A stretch of 64,000 bases of DNA from Blasia pusilla (taxonomy: Eukaryota > Marchantiophyta > Marchantiopsida > Blasiales), in assembly GCA_050084515.1 (NCBI GenBank), contig CM114271.1, positions 43,276,001 through 43,340,000 on the forward strand. The letters are read 5' to 3'. Shown in pieces: positions 55,385 to 64,000 of the stretch. The translations under genes and the position numbers were made by a program. The stretch's first letter is position 1; each line of letters opens with the position of its first letter. The notes under the pieces are model-generated. The model worked only from the letters and a program-made list of their open reading frames with translations. It did not search any database and was not told where the DNA came from.

Positions 55385-56880
55385 TTACTTTTCAACTCTT
55401 GCCATGATATGCTTGAAAAGAGCATCAAGATTTCTCCTTCCTTGAAATGTTGTTTCATTGTTTGGAGGATCGCTACGACCTCGTGCTACATTCATCCTTG
55501 TCGAGGAGGAGGGATCCATGATATTATCTACTAGAGGATCTTCTCTATCTATCATGATGTTATGAAGACCACATGTAGCAAATATCATCTTCGGTAGTGC
55601 TTGTAAGTTTGGCTTGTAAATGACTCGATTAAGTATGTGCCATGTCCCTTTTAGTCGGCCGAAAGCTCTCTCCACACACATCCTCATGGAAGAATGATAA
55701 AAGTTCCAAGTGTCCTTTTGTCCAATAGGTGCTACAGGATAAGGAACTATGAGCCATGGCAAGAGTGGATATCCTGCATCACCAATAATGTACTCTCGAA
55801 TCTTCCCACCACTTCTTAATGGAAGTGAATGTCCATCTAGGATGTCATGCCTTTTAGGATAGATCGACGAGATTTAGTAGAGCGTCTTTGGAGATACTGG
55901 AGGACAACCTCAAGAGGTCAAGGATGACCTGTTGAGGCCACGGGTAACGTGAGAGAGCATGTTTCCCCTTCGTTATGGCTCATTTGGAGCCATATAGAAC
56001 AATTTACTATTTCCGATAAGTTTCCATTTGGATTAAAGTTGACGTTCCACTTTGGGAAGCGACTCTTAACACGTTACAACAGATCAAGAGCCAAGGAGGT
56101 GACCTGTGAGCATAGGTTACCGAGGAGAGAGCTTGGGAGAGGGAAGAGGGTATACCTCCAAGAGAGAGAGCTTGAGAGCTTATTCTCTCTTTGTTGAACT
56201 TCTTGGCATGAGGCGGCGGAGCTATGGTCCTCCTTGCCTTATGTGTGTAACCCAAGCCTCTCATTAGGAGAGTGGGTTTGGTTTGATATGAGAGAGAGTG
56301 CACACCATGGAGAGCTTGGTGTGAGATTTCTTAAATTTGTTGGAGATATTTTGGTACTTCTCGTCTCCTTGTTTGGATGCCATGAGTTACCATCGGATCA
56401 TGCGTGTTTATGTGTATGTTTGGTGATAGCAATGTATGTTGTGTAGCAATGTGTATGCACACGACAAGGATCCTTTGGTTGGAAGTGGCATTTTTGAAGA
56501 TTTCGAGTATCATGAATAGAAGCATGATATCCGATGAACACATCTAGAAATTACAGTCTTGAATGGACGATAGCTTGCATCGCACAAGCATAAGATTTGT
56601 TTTTATGACTATACCAAACTGTGGAATTTGCATCCGCTGGTAGTTTCATGAGGAAGTGAGTGACGTCAATTGCACCGCAATAATTTAAAAATCCATGTTG
56701 TGATTTGGAATCTGATTTCACCCTCTCCCTATGTTGTCCTTTTGGCCAAGTCACTGCCCCACGTGCCTCCTTCACAAGTGCATTAATGACTCTGAAGACA
56801 ACTTGCAAAGTTGTAGATTTTCCGATACTAAAGAGCTCTCCAATCCCCTTCATTAGATCCCGTGTGGCAAGACGTCGTCA
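55385..56880 (-). pseudogene. Harbinger DDE transposase, split by a solo LTR
   Basis: The minus strand 56,853-56,551 holds GELFSIGKSTTLQVVFRV (helix-turn-helix) and CGAIDVTHF, where the first catalytic Asp is kept but the usual Gly after it is Val. After a stop at 56,552-56,550 come DVFIGYHASIHDTRNL, with the second Asp region, and the residues cut by the LTR. Beyond the LTR, 55,843-55,385 gives GDAGYPLLPWL, CVERAFGRLKGTWHIL with the catalytic Glu, and a C-terminus ending ALFKHIMARVEK. In the family these residues cut the element ends. Apart from the LTR, the one stop and point changes, this copy is well preserved. Confidence 0.85.
55844..56466 (+). mobile_element. Solo LTR of the gypsy family in the Harbinger transposase
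   Basis: A 623-bp LTR starting GTCATGCCTTTTAGG and ending GCACACGACA, flanked by perfect AGGAT duplications at 55,839-55,843 and 56,467-56,471. It matches the head and tail of the gypsy LTR at 14,113-14,751 (opposite strand). Removing it with one duplication restores the transposase frame. Confidence 0.9.
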
Positions 56881-59026
56881 AGTAATAGCAACTTGTCTCT
56901 TAGCACTCAACAACCTATTTGGTAAGACTTGTAGGGAATGGGGAGGATTAGAAATTAGTCGACTCCGTAACATATCACAAATGAAGTCAAATGTATTTAC
57001 TAATCTAAAGAAAAAAAATATCTAAATCGCGCTAAATGATCTCTCCTTACTATAGCTTCGTTAATGAAAATACATGTGAATGTCATAGATCGTGGTAAAA
57101 TATACCAAGGAGAGAACATGCAACGTGATGTAGTACTTGACGTGGCATTCATTGTGAATTGGAAATAAAAGAGAGCACGATAATGAAGGAGGGACCTTCT
57201 ACGCCTAACTCGAAGGAAAAAAAAAGACGAGTAGAAAGAATTTGAATCACAGGAACAAAATAGATAGTCAAAAAGCACATGTTCATTGAAGCATCCATTA
57301 TGTCTTCACCTAAAATATCCATGATTTAAAAAATTGAAAGAAAAAAGAAAAAAGAAAAAAAATCCTATTATGAAAAAAGAAATGAATTGATGCAATGAGA
57401 TGCGACCGTATGAATGGACTTCCATTATTTGGTGTCTCAATAATTAGAATATTTGGAATGATCTCTACTACTTGAGCAAAAGCCGAGTGACCTTGATGTG
57501 CTTTCCTTCTTCTCTTATACTATAAGTGGCAGTCCTCTTATTTTGTCAAAGAACTACCATTTTATTACCACAAAGGGACCATTTTTCTTTTTGGGCATTG
57601 CCATGTAGAACCTTTTGATAATCACATATATCTAAGGAATTTGATGGAATTGGGAGTTTGGAACAACATGACAAGTGTTAACATGAGATGTTAAGTGGGA
57701 ATAAATTGGCATAGTGAATGGATTGGACTTACATTGGAGATATATTATTGAATGAATCATTCTGTGCCTCTACTTTGTGTGCTAGGTTCTGGGCACAAAG
57801 GGCCGACACAACTACTTTTTTGGTCCCTTGCATGCGCCAATTTGCACAAATCACGTAGGTTGGTAAGATTGAATGGAAGAGGAAGTATGCGTAGGATTTT
57901 TTTCTACTCCTCTTTTTTACCACCCTCCCGCTTCCCAACCTTCTCTCACGCTTATTTTGTTCTTCGCTTATTCCTCCTTGCCCTCCCCTCAGTTTCTTTC
58001 TCCTACGACTCCCTTGTTCGCTTCCCTCTCCCATTTGCATGCCTTCTCGTACAGTCCTTCACGACTTCTTGTGTAGTGTAGGGTTCTCTAGTGTTGGGGG
58101 CTTGAGGTGGGAAATTATTGGGATGTGCTCGTGGAGCCATGTGAAGAGCCGCTCATGTTGTCGTCCCTCTACCTTGAGTCCCTCTCCCCTCTCATCTCCT
58201 TGTCCCTTGGACTTCATGCCATAGTGTTTCTTTGATGAAGCTACAACTTGTGATTTTTCTTCCCCTTTCCATGAGTGCTCTTCCTAGCCATTCTTCTCAT
58301 TACCATTGAGTAATTCTATAGTGTGTTGCGGGGACTATCTCTTTCAAGCTGTATGGACGTATACGAGTTGAACTAGAGCAAGTGGGCCAACCAAGGGTTA
58401 GGGTGTAGCAGGACAAAGTGGGAGCAGAGCATGGAGTTGCACCAAGCGTGAGCAAGGTGTGCAACCATGGGAAAAGTGCATAGAGCGGGATATGCAAACA
58501 AAGGAGCTGGAACTCTCTGAAGAACTTGAACAATACCGATACAATGATGTTATAAAGGCAATAATATAGTTGCAAAGTTATCCTACGCCCAACTAAGTAG
58601 ACAAATAAGAACACAATACATTTGGAATCAAGTAGAAACTATTCATTGCTCAAAGTGACTTAATAAAGCTCATGGAAGCTTAACTGCTTTGGTATATGTA
58701 ATACTTGTTACATCTATACGGGAAAGTAAAGCACATGTTACTTGAGTAATTTCCGATCGAATCCTTGCATATGTGGCACTCGTTGGTGGATATCAACTAG
58801 GTAGTCCTCAAATTGAATAACAATCAAAGCCGGAAAATCGTAGAACCTAGGCCATTATTTGATGTACGTTTGTTGGGCCAAAGATTGTAATTGTCAAGAG
58901 GGGGAAAAAAAAACACGAGAAAAATTAAAAATTTGAAATGTTGATCATTATGGGTACATTGGTACATTGGACGCCCTAGGTAAGTAAGTTGCCTCTAAGA
59001 ACTAGTAAGGACACTAGTAAGGACCT
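56881..59026. other. Intergenic, no recognised gene
   Basis: Short frames on both strands at 57,729-58,081 overlap each other and carry low-complexity Ser/Phe or Arg/Lys runs. They look incidental. No element ends or RNA gene seen. Confidence 0.4.
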
Positions 59027-59369
59027 GTAAGGGACCGTGTGATGCACGGACCCCCTATCAATAGCTCATGTTTAAACGGAACTCTCATTACCAATTATTA
59101 TGCGACCTCCTTAAACTAACCAAAAATAAATTTGAAAGAAGTCTAGTGATACATGTCATATCAAGGAGCAATTAAGAAAACTACATAATGTAATTAATAT
59201 CTATACTATTAACAGAGGAGCCACTTTTCAATGGCGACACGAGAGAATGGGACACGTATCTTTTTTGAATCAAGAAAATGACACGTGGGTAAGCGGGGCA
59301 TTCAAGTAGGGGGGCCTTAGAGGAAGGGAACATGGAGGAAATCGTGCATCGCACGGTCCCTTCACGGGC
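59027..59369. repeat. Inverted-repeat pair around about 290 bp
   Basis: The left arm at 59,027-59,053 contains GGGACCGTGTGATGCACGG. The right arm at about 59,342-59,369 reads as its complement with few changes (CGTGCATCGCACGGTCCC). This could be the ends of a small DNA transposon. Confidence 0.55.
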
Positions 59370-60400
59370 CCTAACTATTATAGATTTATATTTATATAAT
59401 AATGGGCGACTACGCATATATAATACGACAAGATAGCGGGGCAATAAGACAAAATAGGCAACATCCTTGAATTTTGTTTCTTGAGTCCTATTAGATGCAT
59501 ATAAATAGAAGAAAGGAAACGAATAGGGATTTGACTTGAAGTCTATATTAATTAATTAATAATTAATTTAGTGTTATAATAGGTAATTATAAAATTTAAT
59601 AAAATAGAATGAATAAAATAAATATCCAAAATTTTAGAAATTTTATCTCAATTCATATATCATGGAAAAAGGAAATAAAAATGTAATGGAGGAATAGATT
59701 TTGTTTAAATTTGATGGAAAGATAAAATTACTTAGAGTATTGGGATATCATTTAAATTTGAATGAAGAATTTTTGTTATTAATTTTATTTTTCTTCTAAA
59801 ATTTTATAAAATACAAATAATTTTTAAAATTAATTTTTTTTTCATATGTTATGAATTGATATTTTTTTTGGAATATGTGTACAACATCATTAATCCCTTA
59901 TGTGTATATTATCATTGGAAATAGTATCTTGGCTATTCGGATGTGATATTCTTATCCGTTCATTTTTCAAACTCTTAGACACTCTCAACCAATAGAATCC
60001 TTATAAACCAATAAAAGTTAATTTTCATTTTAGGCGCACACTAGTTAATAAAAATAAACCCTTTCCAGATATTTAAAAAAAATGGCCGTCGTAGGTCCGC
60101 TTCCATGTCCATATTTTTTCATTCAAGCCTCAATGTCGATTACGCGTTCGTAGAACCACGTGACACGTCGCGATTGAACCCGCGTCCCAGAAGTTGACGT
60201 GGTTGATGCCTAGAAGTTGACGTTCTGAAGGGATATGGCACGCAGTAGACTATGGTAGGTGGGCCGCTCGGAACTGCGAGAATGTTGGTCATTACTGCGC
60301 ACGAAGGCAACTCACTGGGTCGCGTTTGAATTCCTGCATGATCGGGTTCCCGGTTCCTGGAATTCAAACGCACAGGGAAAAAATAGACAACTGACCACAG
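59370..60400. other. AT-rich intergenic, then promoter side of the coiled-coil gene
   Basis: 59,400-60,070 is very AT-rich. From about 60,080 the composition changes to GC-balanced sequence that probably holds the promoter. No clear TATA box at a fixed distance can be named. GAATTCAAACGC and its complement GCGTTTGAATTC lie at 60,322-60,371. Confidence 0.4.
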
Positions 60401-60921
60401 ATCCAGTGCAGGACCGGTGGGAAGAGGTGCCGTTGTAGGTGAAATTTGCCGCTGCGCTTATCGATCTACCAGAGCTCCTGGAGAGCAGTCCATGTCTGCC
60501 CCCTTTCTGTGCTCCCTGGAAGACTATTTGTCTCCATCCTCTGTGTGCGTGTGTCTCTCCCTCCGTCTGTCTTCCTGTGCAAGATATTCGTTGCTGTTTT
60601 TTCGACGAGTTGTGTGTGTGTGTGTGCGTATGACTGCCCGTCTCGTATTCCAGAACGAGACGTTGGGTGCAGCACTTCGATCACCGCCACCTCTCTGCGC
60701 TGCCTGGCAGCCTCGACCTCGATCTGTTGCGGAGACTTGAGTGTCTGCCCCGGTGGATTACGATCGTCACGGAGGATGTGACAGAGCCTGAGTGGTTTTG
60801 AGAGAGTGAGCGGGAAGAAGAGACGAATTTGTTGTCGTCGGGAGCTTGGATTGGAGGTTGGACTTGTGCAGTGTGATCCTGCATTAAGGCGGTGTTGTAG
60901 CCCTTCCGCGGATTCAGGAGA
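60401..60921 (+). other. Probable 5' untranslated region of the coiled-coil gene
   Basis: GC-balanced, CT-rich, with several overlapping short open frames in all three frames and a (TG)n run at 60,610-60,626. The overlap in every frame argues that none is the main coding sequence. Confidence 0.5.
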
Positions 60922-63900
60922 ATGGTTTCAATGTCCGCGAGGAGCGTGAGGCAGGCCACGGGACCGACAGGTCCTGCTAAGATCACCATCATTCAAGACA
61001 AGGAGGACACGTTTGAAGAATCGAAGGAAAATATTCTCAATTGCAGTTTGTACTCTATGTTCGAGTCTCACCTGGAGACAGCGAACATGCCAGTGGAAGC
61101 TAACAAGGGCACGGGAGATGGGAAAAGAGGGCGAAGTGCTCTTCAGCCTCGAAAGCGCTCGGTCAATGAGGCGCAGTCTGGTCCAACTCGTGAGCTGACG
61201 CCTCCAGAGCTCACGACGTCGGACAACTTCAAGCCCGCCAAGCGAATCGTCGGGCCTAAACTTGCAGTTGCCGAAGGAAAGAAGCGCCTCCTTCCTATTA
61301 AAACAAGTGTCTCTCCCGCTGCTCGTGCTCCTAGTCCAGCGATGAATGCGTCCAAATTGGGAACACCTTCAGAGGCTCGGAAGCGCGAGTCGATGGGTTC
61401 TACAAGTCGCAGAGACTCGACCAAGAGGGCTTCCAGCCTTGGGCGCAGAATGAGTGTTGTACGAGTGAGTCTCGCTCGAGAGAAAGGGGGTCTTTTGAGT
61501 TTGAAGAAGGAAACGGTTTCGTCGTCGAAGAAGGTCGAGAGAACCCCTCTTAGCGCCCCAAAGGAGATGATGTTCTCAACTAAGAAAGGCCAACGATCAT
61601 CCCTAGGTGGTCTAAAGGACATGGTTTTCTCTGCCAAGAAGATCGAACGTCCTTCGCTTAGCGGTAAAAAAGACCCAGCGTTCTCTGCCAAGAAGACTGA
61701 ACAACCACCTGCTAGCATCCAGAAGGAGGTGGAGAAGGCCCGCTTGCGAGTGCTGGAAAGAAAGGCTTCCCTCGGGACAAGTTCCTCTTCAAAGCCCCCT
61801 GCTACTTCAGGTCGACCTTCCTCCGTTCTCAGCAGAGCAACATCGTCTGACACACCCGTCGATGAACCTGCGAAAAGTCGTGCCATTGCCCGGCAATCCA
61901 GCACCATCAAACTGCAGACTGAAAATATAAGATCGCACAAGCTGTCGATTGTTTTGCAAAACGAACAACGGCTTCAAGAGAAGAATGAGCAGTACGAGCT
62001 GCAGCTGCGACAGCTCCAGGAACAGCTTGTAGAAAAGGACCACGAGGTATTTCTTTCCATCTCACATATGGATGACCAGGTTGTATGGCCTTGTCCTTTC
62101 TTTCCTTGCGCTTTTGGATCGATGACTGCATTTGTCCAGCGGTGGTTACAATCACCCGACTTAGGTTGTACTGTTGCCATGTTCAGATCGAAAGGTTGAG
62201 GAGTGCAGGCCTAATTCTCAACAATCTAGTTAACTCTCAAAGTGATGAGGTGAGAGAACTCAAGTTCAGACTAAAAGAGACCTTCAACGAAAACTCGGAA
62301 GTACGTGACGTGTGCGAGAAGCTTGAGAAAGAGAGGCAGGATGCGCATGATTCAGCAATGTTGGCCAAAGAGCAACAAGAGACAAGCCGGGCACTTGAGA
62401 AGCAGTTAGCTCTACTCACATCTCAGTTGATGAACATGGGGTTAGTCAGGCCCAGGTTGTCAATTCTCTTCCTCACCCTTATGATTCTGGTGATTGTAAA
62501 ACAAGTCTCTACACGAAATTGTATAGTGGTTCCACCATGCCGACCGGGCTTATCAGGATGCCTAGGGTTTAACTTGAGTATCATCGGCCACCGTTGTGCA
62601 GCTGAGCATGAAATCGTCTCGCAGCGAAGATCATGAAGGCGGAGTTGAGGGGCAGCCTGGTCCTGCGCATGATGTGGTCCCTAGTGAGAGTACGAGTGGC
62701 GAGGAGGTTCTTCCCTCTCTCTTAATGGGATGTCTAAATGTGGCGTCTAGAATCAAAGAAGACTACCTGCAAAATCTTAAGGTGTGGTGGCTGGCTAACT
62801 CAAAAAATAATTTCTGTGATTTGGCATCATAAATAAATAATTAGTTCTTGATGTTGATGCGGTTCTTGCCGGTGAACTAAGATATACCCGGATGTCTTGT
62901 ATTTCTTCTCTGGCTCGATTCAAATGATTCATCGATTCTCTCCGCAATGCGTGACCCTTGAACCGAAGTTGTTCCTCACTTGCGAGATGATTTCTGTCGT
63001 TGTCAGCTAGGAGGGTAAGAAAGGTAAACAATAATCTTGTGAATGACGTGCTGCAGCCTCTGGAGATATGCAGTCCCAGAGAGTCCGAGGAGGACAGTGA
63101 CGAAACAGAATCATCTCCACCGCGCCCGAGCGTTCAATGGAGTGTAGCGAGTGAGCAGGTGATTTCTCTTTCCCAGACCTTGTCTCAGTTGTTCATCCAT
63201 TTGATTAAAATATTCTCACTTCAGAAATATTGCCTGCGTGTATTCACGAGATCCTCATGTAATCGTTTCCGCGGCAGCAGGGGTCATCTGACCTTTACAC
63301 CCATCTGCAACCTATTCGTTTTGGAGTCTATTCGGAAACCGGGCTGTTGTGTAGGCGGCGGTTCCTTTTCTCTTTCAGGTCTATGTGACGGGGTCACTGA
63401 CCGTGGTTGTAGTGGATCTTTTTTCCCCTTTCTGCATTTGAGGCAGGACTTTTTCGGTGTGTAGTGTGATGGATTTAGGCCTAATATGATCGCATTGGCA
63501 AATGTTCCTTTCGTTGTCTTCAATATGGAGCTATTCGTGATAATTGTGAATGGACTCTTTCTTATTCATTGATGTCACAAGATTGTTACCAAGAATATCA
63601 CACAAGGGAGTTTTCACCCGAAAGTTATTGTGATTGGTCCCGTTGTAACCCTAGCTTTTTTTTGGGATATGATTCATTTTTGGGCTTGGAGACTACGCAG
63701 TGGATTCTGATGAGGATTGAAACCTTTTACAGGAAGTGCCAGTTGTTGGGAATCATGAGGAATTTCAGTCTGCCATCCGAAGTTTGCAGGATGTAGTTGA
63801 ACGAGAAGGCAACACTACTATGGACCCAATGCCACATGAGTTTCACGTGGTAGAAGAGTGTTCCTTGGATGCTCTTGAAATTCAGAAGGAGTTTCTAGTC

Positions 63901-63933
63901 AGCCAGTGCGCTATGTTCAACCCTAATGCTTGA
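60922..63933 (+). CDS. Basic Ser/Lys-rich coiled-coil protein, five exons
   Basis: Exons 60,922-62,046; 62,187-62,440 (or 62,444); 62,607 (or 62,602)-62,781; 63,024-63,158; 63,733-63,933 (stop), all GT/AG and in phase, giving about 630 residues. ATG at 60,922 opens a 375-codon exon; MSM follows closely. Residues about 60-330 are basic and Ser/Thr/Pro-rich, looking disordered and phosphorylatable, with four tandem 18-residue repeats at residues 196-267. From about residue 330 a coiled coil begins (RLQEKNEQYELQLRQLQEQL) and runs through exon 2 (SDEVRELKFRLKETFNENSE, EKLEKERQDAHDSAMLAKEQ). The C-terminus is acidic (ESEEDSDETE) and ends with an amphipathic stretch. I do not recognise the family. 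The layout suits a cytoskeletal or chromosome-associated protein (inference). Frames in the retained-intron extension to 62,199 are not coding. Confidence 0.75.
61507..61722 (+). repeat. Four tandem 54-bp units coding 18-residue repeats
   Basis: Units 61,507-61,560, 61,561-61,614, 61,615-61,668 and 61,669-61,722 encode the consensus K-(E/D)-x-x-F-S-x-K-K-x-E-R-x-x-L-S-x-x, for example KDMVFSAKKIERPSLSGK. Lys-Lys and the Ser before it are the most constant positions. Confidence 0.9.
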
Positions 63934-64000
63934 AGCTAGACCGTAGATTATATCTCAATTTGTTCTGAGAACTGCGGAGTTATCTGATCAACATTGGCAC

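Larger units (their letters stand above)
53959..56880. mobile_element. PIF/Harbinger DNA transposon, broken
   Basis: It combines the two genes of a PIF/Harbinger element: a Myb/trihelix-like DNA-binding ORF on + (about 53,960-54,545) and a DDE transposase on - (about 56,880-55,385), in convergent arrangement. The transposase is interrupted by a solo LTR at 55,844-56,466. I could not locate terminal inverted repeats or the expected 3-bp target duplication, so the outer limits are approximate. Confidence 0.7.

Noticed and set aside
57729-58081. Overlapping 103-109-codon frames on both strands
   Set aside because: Low-complexity residues and mutual overlap, with no homology that I recognise.
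60417-60992. Several 60-110-codon frames on both strands upstream of 60,922
   Set aside because: All frames are open in the same GC-balanced stretch, as expected for a CT-rich 5' untranslated region.
60922-63933. Shugoshin identity for the coiled-coil gene
   Set aside because: A coiled coil and basic regions fit loosely, but the coiled coil is internal and the C-terminal basic shugoshin box is absent.
1-64000. CRISPR arrays, rRNA genes, clear tRNA genes
   Set aside because: No regularly spaced short repeats, no rRNA-like conserved blocks and no complete tRNA fold were seen.

Overview
The window is nuclear DNA of a land plant. Supporting evidence is spliced genes with GT/AG introns, Ty1/copia and Ty3/gypsy retrotransposons, a PIF/Harbinger transposon, hAT-type elements, and a plant-type eIF4A-like gene. 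An R2-like non-LTR element and a gypsy polyprotein ending in a PHD-like finger would fit a non-flowering plant such as a bryophyte or lycophyte. The sequence alone cannot settle this.

Left part (1-31,150): almost all transposon. A decayed R2-like element with a restriction-like endonuclease runs into the window edge (1-2,840). After weakly coding unique sequence come a small hAT-type element (7,615-7,919) and an L1-like reverse transcriptase relic (8,240-9,600). A Ty1/copia element (9,712-30,604, + strand) follows. It is split by a 15.6 kb Ty3/gypsy element on the minus strand (14,113-29,759), which itself carries a hAT-type element (17,923-18,809) and a roughly 4.4 kb segment of unknown origin (about 19,630-24,030). 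That segment is interrupted by a solo LTR (21,448-22,064). Target-site duplications support most of these steps. Two adjacent hairpins with related loops follow at 30,869-31,140.

Middle part (31,860-45,860): a gene island, all on the minus strand. From right to left it holds (1) a six-exon gene for a stand-alone, degenerate DEAD-box helicase C-lobe (45,853-43,012), (2) a gene of unknown function with two CxxC pairs (about 42,395-41,497), and (3) a gene of at least about 16 exons joining tetratricopeptide repeats to a C-terminal SGNH-hydrolase-like domain (about 39,379-31,863). I reconstructed exons by joining GT/AG sites with matching phase. The 5' ends of genes 2 and 3 are unresolved.

Right part (46,000-64,000): AT-rich repeat-bearing sequence, a direct-repeat pair resembling a miniature LTR element (48,783-50,256), a short dispersed repeat family (51,785-52,785), and a PIF/Harbinger element (about 53,960-56,880) whose transposase is interrupted by a solo LTR of the gypsy family. 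An inverted-repeat pair lies at 59,027-59,369. The last feature is a five-exon + strand gene (60,922-63,933) for a basic, Ser/Lys-rich coiled-coil protein with four tandem 18-residue repeats.

I see no operon-like link between the genes. The three minus-strand genes are simply neighbours in an island flanked by transposons.
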